Shown here: piece by piece, positions 1-6,413 of the stretch | Position numbering within the stretch: position 1 is the stretch's first letter | Layout: every line of letters starts with the position of its first letter | DNA from: Gammaproteobacteria bacterium | GTDB lineage: Bacteria; Pseudomonadota; Gammaproteobacteria; QNFN01 | Assembly: GCA_003645555.1 (NCBI GenBank) | Contig: QNFN01000093.1 | Location: 1-7,152 of the forward strand | DNA length: 7,152 nucleotides | Direction: 5' to 3' | The notes under the pieces: generated by a model | Databases searched by the model: none | The model's input: only the letters and a program-made list of their open reading frames with translations | What the model was told of the DNA's origin: nothing | Translations under genes and position numbers: made by a program

Positions 1-849
1 GAGGCCGGACTGCTTGGCGTTCTTGCCGAACGCGACCGACAGCAGCTGAGAGTAGTAGACCACCGGGATGTTGAACTTGGTGCCGAACTTCTTGTTGATC
101 TGGCCCTGGTAGACCTCGACGTTCATCTGGCAGACCGGGCACGGCGTGGCGATCAGGTCGGCGCCGTTGTCGTAGGCCGCCTCGACGATGTCCTTGACCA
201 GCGGCTGGCACTTTTCCGGCTCGGAGAACATCAGGGCGCCGCCACAGCACGACACCTTCTTGTCGTAGTGGGAAATCGCGTCGGCTCCACCGCTCTCGAT
301 CATTTTGTCGAGGTAGAGCGGGTTCTCGAATGATTCGCCGTCGATGCCAAACGGGCGGTTGGTCTGGCAGCCGACGTAGCCGGCGACCTTGAGCCCTTCC
401 AGCGGCCGTACCACTTTTTCGGCGAGGGCGTCGAAGCCGAAATCCTCGACGATCACTTCGCACATGTGGCGCGCCTCAGGTGCCTCGTCGAGCTTGAGCC
501 CGCCGGCGGCCAGCGCCTCGTTCATGTCGCCCATCATCTCGGCGTCTTCTTCGAGCCGGTCCTTGGTCTCGCGGGTGGCCAGCCAGCAGGCGGCGCAGGT
601 GGCGACCATGTCCTGGCCCGGGTGAGCCTGGGCCGACAGCGCCAGGTTGCGTGCCGACAACGCCATGCGCGGCAACTCGCCGCCGTCGCCGTAGCCGATC
701 GATGCCGAGCAGCAGTTCCAGTCCGGGATCTCGTTGAGTTCGATGTCGAGGACATCGCACATGCTCTTGACCGAGACGTCCATGTTGGCGGCCGAGCCGA
801 GCTTCACCGAGGAGCAGCCCGGATAATAGGAATAGGACTTCTTCGCCAT
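1..849 (-). CDS. hdrB: HdrB-like heterodisulfide reductase subunit B, 3' end cut by window edge
   Basis: The reverse strand is open from an ATG at 849 to base 1 without a stop, giving 283 residues; HdrB proteins are about 290-300, so only a short C-terminal end should be missing. Two full CCG domains are visible. The first has Cys12, Cys46-Cys47 and Cys85-x-x-Cys88; the second has Cys161, Cys201-Cys202 and Cys237-x-x-Cys240. In methanogen HdrB these motifs bind paired non-cubane [4Fe-4S] clusters that act on disulfides. No membrane segment is seen, so it should be cytoplasmic. The start follows the hdrC stop by 10 bases, and its AGGAGA ribosome site (855-860) overlaps that stop codon, implying translational coupling. 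As the last visible gene after qmoAB and hdrC, it probably forms the electron-transfer end of a Qmo-type complex. Its real substrate (quinone link, thiol/disulfide or another carrier) cannot be read from the sequence. Confidence 0.88.
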   Translation of the reverse strand, partial: MAKKSYSYYPGCSSVKLGSAANMDVSVKSMCDVLDIELNEIPDWNCCSASIGYGDGGELPRMALSARNLALSAQAHPGQDMVATCAACWLATRETKDRLEEDAEMMGDMNEALAAGGLKLDEAPEARHMCEVIVEDFGFDALAEKVVRPLEGLKVAGYVGCQTNRPFGIDGESFENPLYLDKMIESGGADAISHYDKKVSCCGGALMFSEPEKCQPLVKDIVEAAYDNGADLIATPCPVCQMNVEVYQGQINKKFGTKFNIPVVYYSQLLSVAFGKNAKQSGL

Positions 850-859
850 CAGTCTCTCC

Positions 860-1486
860 TCAGGCCTGGTACTTGGCAGCTTTGGCCAGTTCGATCTCGC
901 GTGCCTTGTCGAGGATCGCATTCAAGCCCTTCTTGTCGGTGCAGCCCTTGTGGGCAAACAGCCCGAAGGGGTTCATGCGCTTGGCCCTGAGCATGCCAAG
1001 GCCGACCGGCAGCATCTCGATGGCTTTTTTGATGCCTTCGCCGAAGCCATTCATGAAATAGAGTTTCAATGCCAGCGAGGTCTCGTTGGCGTGTCCGGAC
1101 GACGACAGGTTTTTCCAGAAGATCTTGGAAAACTTGCGTGTTGGCAGTTCCTTGGGTGCCAGGCCGAGGCGCTCGGCATAGTGCGCCAGGCCGTGCATGA
1201 TGTGGGTGATCGGCACCTCGCGCGGGCAGCGCACCAGGCAGTTGTAGCAGGAGGTGCAGTACCACATCGATGCTGATGAGAGCACTTCCTCGCGCTTGTT
1301 GGCGCGGATCATCATGAACAGTTCCTGGGGCGGGTGTTCCCAGTGCGGACCAAGCGGGCAGGAGCCCGAGCAGACGCCGCACTGCATGCACATCTTGACC
1401 CAGTCGCCCTCTTCGACGTTGGCCTCGACCTCCTTGAGGAAGTCGTCGCGATACCTGGTCACCGTGGCCGCGTTCATGTCACTCAT
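860..1486 (-). CDS. hdrC: HdrC-like iron-sulfur subunit of Qmo/Hdr complex
   Basis: The protein has 208 residues and two complete CxxCxxCxxxCP motifs, Cys33/36/39/43 and Cys77/80/83/87, enough for two [4Fe-4S] clusters. This is the HdrC layout: a short helical N-terminus, the ferredoxin-like part in the first 90 residues, then a mainly helical tail. HdrC normally passes electrons between HdrA-type and HdrB-type subunits. QmoC is about twice this length because a cytochrome-b-like HdrE membrane domain is fused to its HdrC-like part. This protein ends at a charged tail with no run of hydrophobic helices, so it is HdrC and not QmoC. The start is supported by GGGGAG (1494-1499) eight bases upstream. 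The gene begins 18 bases after the qmoB stop and ends 10 bases before hdrB, so it belongs to the same operon. Identity as an HdrC-type protein is secure; membership of a Qmo complex comes from context. Confidence 0.9.
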   Translation of the reverse strand: MSDMNAATVTRYRDDFLKEVEANVEEGDWVKMCMQCGVCSGSCPLGPHWEHPPQELFMMIRANKREEVLSSASMWYCTSCYNCLVRCPREVPITHIMHGLAHYAERLGLAPKELPTRKFSKIFWKNLSSSGHANETSLALKLYFMNGFGEGIKKAIEMLPVGLGMLRAKRMNPFGLFAHKGCTDKKGLNAILDKAREIELAKAAKYQA

Positions 1487-1504
1487 CTTTCTTCTCCCCA
1501 GGCC

Positions 1505-3766
1505 CTAAAACTTGAAGGGGCTGAGACCGATCTTTTCGATGGTCTTCATGTAGTCGTTGATGATCTCGGGGATCCGCTGGATGTCGGTGATCGCCACCTC
1601 GTGAGTCAAGACCCGCTCGGGCTCCAGCGACAGGGTCTTCAGCGTCTCGTCGACCTTGCTGATGCGCTCGTGGGCCAGCTCGGAGCCCTTGACGAAGTGA
1701 CACTGGTAGTTGTCGCCCTTCTTGCAGCCCATTAGCAGCACGCCGTCATAGCCGTTGTTGAGGGCGTCGGTGACCCAGATCAGGTTGACCGAGCCGAGGC
1801 AGCGGACCGGGATGATGCGCACGTAGGGGCTGTAGTGCTGTCCGGTCATGCCGGCCATGTCGAGCGCCGGGTAGGCATCGTTCTCGCAGGCCAGGATCAG
1901 CACCCGTGGCTTCTCCTCGAACTCGTCAGGAATTTCGACGATCTTGAGCTGCTGGCCGACGGTCTCGACCGAGTAGTTCTCGAACGAGATCACGCGTACC
2001 GGGCAGGCGCCCATGCAGGTGCCGCAGCGTCGGCAGCGGCTGGAGTTGAATAGCGGGTAGCTCTGTTCGTCCTCGTCGATGGCACCGAACGGGCACTCGA
2101 CGGTGCAGCGTTTGCACTGGGTGCAGCCCTCCTTGCGGAAGGAGGGGAACGACAGGTCGCCCGAGCGCGGGTGGGCGGCACGGCCGAGCGCGGCCCCCTC
2201 GACGGCCTGGATCGCCTTCAACGCCGCGCCGGTCGCATCTTCCTGCGCCTGCTGCATGTCCATCGGCCGGCGCACCGGACCGGTCGGGTAGATGCCGGTG
2301 CGGCGCGATTCGTACGGGAAGCAGATGAAGTGCGAGTCGGCAAAGCCGTGCTTGAGCTGCGGCACGTCCGGACCCTGGCGATACTTCAGGTTGAGGATCG
2401 ACTCGACCGGGATGGTGACGGTGTTCTCCTGGGCGGTGCCTTCGGCACCCGCGGCCACGCCGTCTGCTTCTTCATTTTCCTCGGCCGCGATGGTGTCGAT
2501 GTCGACGCCGCTGTTCGGCACCATGCCGGTCGCGAGCACGACCAGGTCGGCGCGGAGGCTGGTCTGCTCGTCGAGGATCAGGTCGTTGTAGCGAACCTCG
2601 AGGTCGTCGTCGCCCGGCAGCACCTCGCTGACGGTGCCCTTGCAGAACGTGACGCCGCACTCCTGGCCGGCACGGTAGAAGTCCTCCCCGGCGGCACCCG
2701 GGGTGCGCAGGTCGGAGAACAGCACCGTGGCGCTGGCGCCGGCCTCCTGGGCGTGCATCGCCTGGCGGATCGAGGTCAGGCAGCAGTGACCGGAGCAGTA
2801 GGGCAGATGGCCCTCCTGGTCCGAGCGTTGGCCGGCACACTGGACGAAGACCACGTGCTTCGCTTCGCGACCGTTTGTCGGGCACTGGATCGGGCCGCCG
2901 TCAGCCGCCTTGACCAGTGCCTCGAAGCCGGCCTGGTCGACCACGTCCGGGCTTTTTCCTGCGCCGAGTTCCGGCAGGTTGGCCATGTCGTAGTCGGTGT
3001 AGCCGGTAGCCATGACGATGGCCCCGAAGCGCTCACTCGCAGTCGATCCGCTTTCGGTGCCGATCTCGACTTCGAAGCGGCCGGGGGCGCCGTCGGTGCT
3101 GGTGAGCGCGGCATTCAGGCGTACTTCGATACGCGCCTCGGCCTCGATGGCGGCAATCAGTTCGTCCACCCCGCTCGGTTCGGGCTCGCGGTAGGGCGCT
3201 TGCTGCGGAATGCGCGTCTGCAGCGTGGCGGCATGGCCACCGAGGGTGGCCGATTTCTCGACGATGGTGACGTCGTAACCGGCCCGGGCCGTCTCTAGTG
3301 CCGAGGTCATGCCGGAGACGCCGCCGCCGACGACCAGGATGCGTCGGCTGGTGTCAGAGACTGGATCGCCCTGCGGCGTGGCCATGAACTTGATCTCGGC
3401 GCAGGCCATGCGGACGTAGTCTTCGGCCATCTCCTGGGTCGTTTCGCGCGCCTCGTCGCCGTCGGGCTGACTCCAGATCACGCCCTCGCGCAGGTTGGCG
3501 CGGGCCATGGCGACGTCGTCGAAGGCGAATGCCTCGGTCTTGGCGCGGCGCGAGCAGGCGGCGATGACGACGTGGCTCACCTCACCCGAAGCGAGGTCGT
3601 CGCGGATCAGTTGCACGCCCTCGGCGTTGCACAGGAAGCCGTGTTCACGTACCACACCCATCTTGCCGTCGCGGCTGGCGACGTTGGTCTGCGCGGTGCT
3701 GTCGAGCCGTTCACCGAGACCGCAGCCGGTGCAGATATAGGCACCGTATTTCTTGTCATCAGACAT
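1505..3766 (-). CDS. qmoB: QmoB: HdrA-like flavoprotein with ferredoxin and MvhD-like C-terminus
   Basis: This 753-residue subunit belongs to the quinone-interacting oxidoreductase that couples APS reductase to the electron transport chain. In order it shows an N-terminal extension with Cys12/Cys15, Cys46 and Cys71; an FAD-binding GGGVSG (147-152); HdrA-type ATG loops near 253 and 412; a CSGHCC motif (324-329); two [4Fe-4S] motifs (Cys548/551/554/558 and Cys578/581/584/588); and an MvhD-like domain from about 620 to 745 with Cys627, Cys656, Cys681 and Cys689. An HdrA-like core fused to MvhD with this length is characteristic of QmoB and separates it from plain HdrA. The start overlaps the qmoA stop by eight bases, with GGAG (3774-3777) seven bases upstream, so the two are probably translationally coupled. 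Residues 421-451, between the FAD core and the ferredoxin domain, are acidic and Ala/Gly-rich and look like a flexible linker. Confidence 0.93.
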   Translation of the reverse strand: MSDDKKYGAYICTGCGLGERLDSTAQTNVASRDGKMGVVREHGFLCNAEGVQLIRDDLASGEVSHVVIAACSRRAKTEAFAFDDVAMARANLREGVIWSQPDGDEARETTQEMAEDYVRMACAEIKFMATPQGDPVSDTSRRILVVGGGVSGMTSALETARAGYDVTIVEKSATLGGHAATLQTRIPQQAPYREPEPSGVDELIAAIEAEARIEVRLNAALTSTDGAPGRFEVEIGTESGSTASERFGAIVMATGYTDYDMANLPELGAGKSPDVVDQAGFEALVKAADGGPIQCPTNGREAKHVVFVQCAGQRSDQEGHLPYCSGHCCLTSIRQAMHAQEAGASATVLFSDLRTPGAAGEDFYRAGQECGVTFCKGTVSEVLPGDDDLEVRYNDLILDEQTSLRADLVVLATGMVPNSGVDIDTIAAEENEEADGVAAGAEGTAQENTVTIPVESILNLKYRQGPDVPQLKHGFADSHFICFPYESRRTGIYPTGPVRRPMDMQQAQEDATGAALKAIQAVEGAALGRAAHPRSGDLSFPSFRKEGCTQCKRCTVECPFGAIDEDEQSYPLFNSSRCRRCGTCMGACPVRVISFENYSVETVGQQLKIVEIPDEFEEKPRVLILACENDAYPALDMAGMTGQHYSPYVRIIPVRCLGSVNLIWVTDALNNGYDGVLLMGCKKGDNYQCHFVKGSELAHERISKVDETLKTLSLEPERVLTHEVAITDIQRIPEIINDYMKTIEKIGLSPFKF

Positions 3767-5045
3767 CTCGGCTCTCCGTGGCTGCCACGCGGTTGACCAC
3801 CTGGATGGCGCGTAGCGCCGCCGCGGTCGCGTTCTGTACCGCCCGGTTTACGTCCAGTGCCTCGCTGGCGCAGCCGGCACCGAAGATGGCGCCATCGGCG
3901 GCGACGAAGCCGTGCTCGTCGCCGGTGACCGGTCCCGGAACCTGTCCGGCCGGCACGCTTGGCTCCATACCCGTGGCCAGTACGACCAGGTCGTGCGGGT
4001 TGCTGTAACGGTGGTAGCCCTCGGTGTCGACGCCGTGCAGCAGCAGGCCGTGGCTGTCACGATCCTCGGTGATGTTGGCCACTTTGGACTTGATGAACTT
4101 GACGTTGGGGTCGGCCTGCACATCGCGGTAGAAATCATCGATGCGGTCGATGGCGCGGATGTCGATGTAGTAGATCGTCGAGGTGACGTCGTCAGCGAAC
4201 TGCTCGCGCACGTAGGTGGTCTGCTTCAGTGAGGCCATGCAGCAGATGCGTGAGCAGTGCTCAAGATGGTTGCGGTCGCGCGAGCCGGCACACTGGATGA
4301 AGGCGATATTGGTCGGTGCCTTGCCGTCGGAGGGGCGCACGATTTTGCCATCGGTCGGACCGAACGGGTCGAGCATGCGCTCGAACTCCATGTTGGTGAC
4401 CACGTTGGTGAAGCGACCGTGGCCGTAGGGCTGGATCTTCCCGGCATCGTAGGGCTTCCAGCCGGTGGCCCAGATTACCGCACCGACCTTCATCTCGACG
4501 GTCTCCTCGACCATGTCGAGATCGATGGCGTCGGCCTTGCAGGCCGCCTTGGCCTTGTCGGCGTCCGGGGTGCCGATCAGTCGCGGGTCAAGGACGTAGC
4601 GCTGCGGCCAGGCCATGTTGAAGGGCAGGTAGGCGCCTTTGCGCTGGCCCATGCCGAAGTCGAACTCGTTGTCGAACTCGGCCTCGACGGCATCGGCGCA
4701 GTCGCCACAGGCGGTGCAGTTGTCGTTGACGTGACGCGGGGCGAGCTTGACCGCGACGCGGTAGTCACCGGCCTCGCCGTCAATCGCCGTGACCTCGGCC
4801 ATGGTCAGCACGCGCAGGTTGCGGTTGGCCTTGAGTCGGCGCAGGTTGATCTCCAGCCCGCAGGTCGGGAAGCAGAGCTTGGGGAAGTACTTGTAGAGTT
4901 GGGTCACCCGGCCGCCCACGCTCGGGCCTTTCTCGACCAGAATTACCTGCTTACCGCACTCGGCAGCTTCCAGGGCCGCTGTCAGTCCACTGATTCCACC
5001 GCCCACGACCAGGATGGTCTGGTTGGTCGCGACTACGTCCGTCAT
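3759..5045 (-). CDS. qmoA: QmoA: HdrA-like FAD subunit of Qmo complex
   Basis: This 428-residue protein is a cytoplasmic HdrA-type flavoprotein, the usual partner of QmoB in electron transfer between AprBA and the quinone pool. It has the FAD dinucleotide motif GGGISG (15-20) followed by an acidic-ended beta strand (VEK, 37-39), a Cys58/Cys62 pair, ATG flavin loops near 193 and 358, Cys252 in IQCAGSRD, and the HdrA/Qmo signature CSRICC (264-269). The HdrA ferredoxin insert is degraded: CTACGDC gives Cys110/113/116, but the expected fourth Cys is Val120, and the second cluster seems reduced to Cys169. The ATG at 5045 was chosen because GGAGGT lies six bases upstream and the FAD motif then starts at the usual distance from the N-terminus; a longer frame to 5126 adds an arginine- and proline-rich stretch unlike the family. 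It is the first gene of the minus-strand operon. No aprBA genes are seen in the adjacent upstream 1.4 kb. Confidence 0.93.
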   Translation of the reverse strand: MTDVVATNQTILVVGGGISGLTAALEAAECGKQVILVEKGPSVGGRVTQLYKYFPKLCFPTCGLEINLRRLKANRNLRVLTMAEVTAIDGEAGDYRVAVKLAPRHVNDNCTACGDCADAVEAEFDNEFDFGMGQRKGAYLPFNMAWPQRYVLDPRLIGTPDADKAKAACKADAIDLDMVEETVEMKVGAVIWATGWKPYDAGKIQPYGHGRFTNVVTNMEFERMLDPFGPTDGKIVRPSDGKAPTNIAFIQCAGSRDRNHLEHCSRICCMASLKQTTYVREQFADDVTSTIYYIDIRAIDRIDDFYRDVQADPNVKFIKSKVANITEDRDSHGLLLHGVDTEGYHRYSNPHDLVVLATGMEPSVPAGQVPGPVTGDEHGFVAADGAIFGAGCASEALDVNRAVQNATAAALRAIQVVNRVAATESRDV

Positions 5046-5051
5046 TCGTCT

Positions 5052-5057
5052 ACCTCC
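5052..5057 (-). promoter_or_regulatory. Ribosome binding site of qmoA
   Basis: Reading the minus strand, GGAGGT lies six bases before the ATG at 5045. It is a near-perfect Shine-Dalgarno sequence and decides the qmoA start against the in-frame ATG at 5126. Confidence 0.85.
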
Positions 5058-5236
5058 GCCTGGGTCGTGAGGCTCGCCGGTTCGCAGAGGTCTGCGCCGC
5101 GGTCCGTCACAACAGGGACAGTGCACTTTTTCTCAGTCTGTGCCGCTCCGCAAGCATAAGGAGGCACCCATCGGTGCGGTATTTCCCATAGGGGATAAGG
5201 CTTGCCGGCATGTAGCGAGAAGGTCACGTTGCGGGA

Positions 5237-5257
5237 AGCTGGATCGAAAATCCAGCT
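5237..5257. promoter_or_regulatory. Perfect 8-bp hairpin in the qmoA leader/upstream region
   Basis: AGCTGGAT (5237-5244) and ATCCAGCT (5250-5257) are exact reverse complements around a five-base loop, CGAAA on the plus strand and TTTCG on the minus strand. It lies about 190 bases upstream of the qmoA start. No T-tract follows it on either strand, so it is not a standard intrinsic terminator. It could be an operator for a dimeric regulator or an mRNA leader structure. The pairing is certain; the function is unknown. Confidence 0.4.
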
Positions 5258-5285
5258 GAATCTATCTAGGCACCTATAAGTAAAT

Positions 5286-5381
5286 CTAATCGTAGTGACG
5301 GTCACGCCTTATGGTGTTGTTCAGGACCTGGCTCCCGCAGTCGAAATCGGTGTCGGGCTCGAGGAGGCCGCTGTCGGACAT
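5286..5381 (-). other. Tiny ORF or gene remnant, uncertain
   Basis: An ATG at 5381 opens a 31-codon minus-strand frame ending in TAG at 5286-5288; the peptide begins MSDSGLLEP. The first 22 codons almost all end in G or C, as in the real genes here, and then codon use becomes ordinary. There is no good ribosome site. A plus-strand frame of 30 residues (5311-5403) covers the same bases with its third codon positions on the same nucleotides, so codon bias cannot tell the strands apart. It may be the remains of a displaced gene, a leader peptide, or chance. I do not recognise the peptide. Confidence 0.15.
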
Positions 5382-5410
5382 GGCGGAAAGTCCCACCCGG
5401 TAACTAATAA

Positions 5411-5569
5411 GGAACCTCTGATCAAGTCATGAATTCGTATCTTGCGCCCAGAATATCCAGCTTTTTCGTTGCCAGGCTTCGCCATAGCTCGCTATAACGT
5501 GCGCCTTGCGCCTCAAATCTGAATATTCTGCATCGCAATCTACTTCGTCCAGACTTAATCAGAGGCTCC
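5411..5569. repeat. 159-bp palindromic MITE-like repeat, copy 1
   Basis: This element matches the copy at 6255-6413 over its full length without gaps, about 142 of 159 positions by hand count, in the same orientation. Its ends are inverted repeats: the left 18 bases, beginning GGAACCTCTGAT, match the reverse complement of the right end at 16 of 18 positions. Further in, CAGAATAT at 5449-5456 pairs with ATATTCTG at 5523-5530, and the centre is ATAGC-TC-GCTAT at 5484-5495, so the whole element is an imperfect palindrome that could fold into one long hairpin. The flanks are ATAA on the left (5407-5410) and CTAA on the right (5570-5573), a 3/4 match to a four-base target duplication. No protein is encoded, so it would be mobilised in trans. 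It separates the qmoA upstream region from the doxX upstream region. Confidence 0.85.
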
Positions 5570-5611
5570 CTAATACAAAAAATTCGAATAACCTCGTCAG
5601 ATATGTCCGCT

Positions 5612-5639
5612 TTGATTGCGTGATGAGCGGCACTATCTT
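5612..5639 (+). promoter_or_regulatory. Candidate promoter of doxX (weak)
   Basis: TTGATT (5612-5617) and TATCTT (5634-5639) are separated by 16 bases and lie about 70 bases before the doxX start, between repeat copy 1 and the gene. Each box departs from the sigma70 consensus at two positions, so this is only a candidate. Confidence 0.25.
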
Positions 5640-5693
5640 GTCAGTCATCAGCAGTACCGCTGCATTCAAAGTATTCAGTCAATTAGACTGTTC

Positions 5694-5699
5694 AAGGAG
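5694..5699 (+). promoter_or_regulatory. Ribosome binding site of doxX
   Basis: AAGGAG lies six bases before the ATG at 5706. It selects that start over the in-frame ATG at 5616, whose extra 30 residues are polar and unlike the family's N-terminus. Confidence 0.85.
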
Positions 5700-5705
5700 A
5701 TCGAA

Positions 5706-6185
5706 ATGGCAAGCAACGCGATCAATCGCCTTCTGGTCACCGACGACCAGCTCGGCAGCCTCGCACTCCGCATCCCCATGGGGATCATTTTTATGGCCCA
5801 CGGTTCACAGAAGCTGTTTGGCTGGTTTGGTGGTTACGGCCTTGAGGGTACCGGACAGTGGATGGCCTCGATCGGTCTCGATCCGGGTTACCTGATGGCG
5901 CTGTTGGCCGGCTCAGGCGAGTTCTTCGGTGGCCTGGCGATCCTGCTCGGTCTGCTTACCCGTCCGGCTGCGGCCGTACTCGGCTTCACCATGATCGTGG
6001 CGATTGCCAGCGTGCATCTCGGCAACGGCCTGTTCATGAGCAACAATGGCTACGAGTTCGGCCTGGTACTGCTCGCCGGGTCCGTGGCCCTGGCCCTGCT
6101 CGGTGGTGGTCGCTGGTCGCTGGACCGGCTGCTGGCCGCGTCCGGAATGACGTACGGCCGGCATACGGTGGCCGCTCACGGTTGA
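5706..6185 (+). CDS. DoxX-family four-helix membrane protein
   Basis: The protein has 159 residues, normal for DoxX. The family hallmark is present: His32-Gly33 at the end of the first helix, then KLFGW (36-40) and GGYG (42-45). Four hydrophobic segments are visible at about 17-33, 62-83, 86-104 and 115-135, so it should sit in the inner membrane. The family is named after a terminal-oxidase-associated subunit, and its DoxD relatives form an archaeal thiosulfate:quinone oxidoreductase. Most bacterial members have no assigned reaction, so a sulfur role here would be guilt by neighbourhood. It is transcribed divergently from qmoA and convergently with the protease gene, with its own ribosome site and terminator, so it is a single-gene unit. 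It lies between two copies of a 159-bp repeat. Its codon use resembles the neighbouring genes, with no sign of foreign composition. Confidence 0.9.
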   Translation: MASNAINRLLVTDDQLGSLALRIPMGIIFMAHGSQKLFGWFGGYGLEGTGQWMASIGLDPGYLMALLAGSGEFFGGLAILLGLLTRPAAAVLGFTMIVAIASVHLGNGLFMSNNGYEFGLVLLAGSVALALLGGGRWSLDRLLAASGMTYGRHTVAAHG

Positions 6186-6208
6186 ATGCAGGGTGAATTC
6201 TGAAGCAG

Positions 6209-6235
6209 GAAGCCCCGCTCCGGCGGGGCTTCTTC
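6209..6235 (+). terminator. Intrinsic terminator of doxX
   Basis: A perfect 10-bp stem, GAAGCCCCGC (6209-6218) with GCGGGGCTTC (6223-6232), closes a four-base TCCG loop and is followed by a short T-rich tail. It begins 23 bases after the doxX stop. The A-rich left side is weak as a tail for the opposite strand, so action on the convergent protease transcript is possible but less certain. Confidence 0.88.
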
Positions 6236-6254
6236 ATTACTCATGCGAGGTTAG

Positions 6255-6413
6255 GGAACCTCTGATCAAATCATGAACTCGTATCTGGCGCCCAGAATAC
6301 CCAGCTTTTTCGTTGCAAAGCTTCGCAAGAGCTAGCTATTACGTGCGTTTTGCGCCTCAAATCTGAACATTCTTAAGCGCAATCTACTTCGTCCAGACTT
6401 AATCAGAGGTTCC
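6255..6413. repeat. 159-bp palindromic MITE-like repeat, copy 2 with perfect TTAG target duplication
   Basis: This is the second copy of the element at 5411-5569, the same length and orientation. Its terminal inverted repeats match at 16 of 18 positions, and at 12 of the outermost 12 (GGAACCTCTGAT at both ends). It is flanked directly by TTAG on the left (6251-6254) and TTAG on the right (6414-6417), a clean target-site duplication. The centre is again palindromic (AGCTAGCT, 6330-6337). From memory, IS5-subgroup insertion sequences duplicate YTAR sites and have ends starting GGAA, so an IS5-type transposase is the most likely driver. The element sits between the doxX terminator and the end of the protease gene, 23 bases from that stop, where a transcribed hairpin could protect or terminate the protease mRNA. 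Confidence 0.87.

Larger units (their letters stand above)
5058..5410. other. Non-coding region upstream of qmoA
   Basis: This stretch should hold the promoter and mRNA leader of the qmoA operon on the minus strand. No sigma70 promoter with two good boxes could be identified. The AT-richest part is about 5258-5292, which is where a minus-strand promoter would be most plausible. It also contains a perfect hairpin (5237-5257), an 11-base palindrome (5295-5305), and the heptamer GGTCACG twice (5222-5228 and 5300-5306, 78 bases apart). A weaker stem, GCACC/GGTGC, lies at 5164-5177. Bases 5311-5403 are GC-rich and carry tiny frames on both strands. The region ends at the first 159-bp repeat. Confidence 0.6.

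Noticed and set aside
2171..3298. Long plus-strand open frame of 375 codons antisense to qmoB
   Set aside because: It is a by-product of GC-rich codon use in qmoB, which has all expected motifs; the same holds for the 300-codon plus-strand frame over qmoA (4257-5159).
1..5045. The operon as sulfur-oxidising sHdr or methanogen Hdr
   Set aside because: sHdr clusters have hdrC1B1A-C2B2 order with lipoate-related genes, and methanogen HdrA is not followed by a 753-residue HdrA-ferredoxin-MvhD fusion; the qmoA-qmoB pair is the better fit.
5046..5126. Longer qmoA start at 5126, adding 27 residues
   Set aside because: The extension is rich in Arg, Pro and Gly, has no comparable ribosome site, and would displace the FAD motif from the N-terminus; GGAGGT sits six bases before the ATG at 5045.
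5042..5305. GTG-started minus-strand frame of 87 residues ending over the qmoA start
   Set aside because: Its composition is not gene-like, it has no ribosome site, and it contains the hairpin and other non-coding structure; an ATGA overlap with qmoA is suggestive but not enough.
5706..6185. DoxX protein as a thiosulfate:quinone oxidoreductase subunit
   Set aside because: The sequence has only the general DoxX family motif and no DoxA-like partner gene is adjacent, so the neighbourhood alone does not support this function.
5411..6413. doxX as cargo of a composite transposon formed by the two repeats
   Set aside because: Copy 2 has its own perfect TTAG duplication and the outer flanks (ATAA and TTAG) do not match, so two separate insertions explain the data better.
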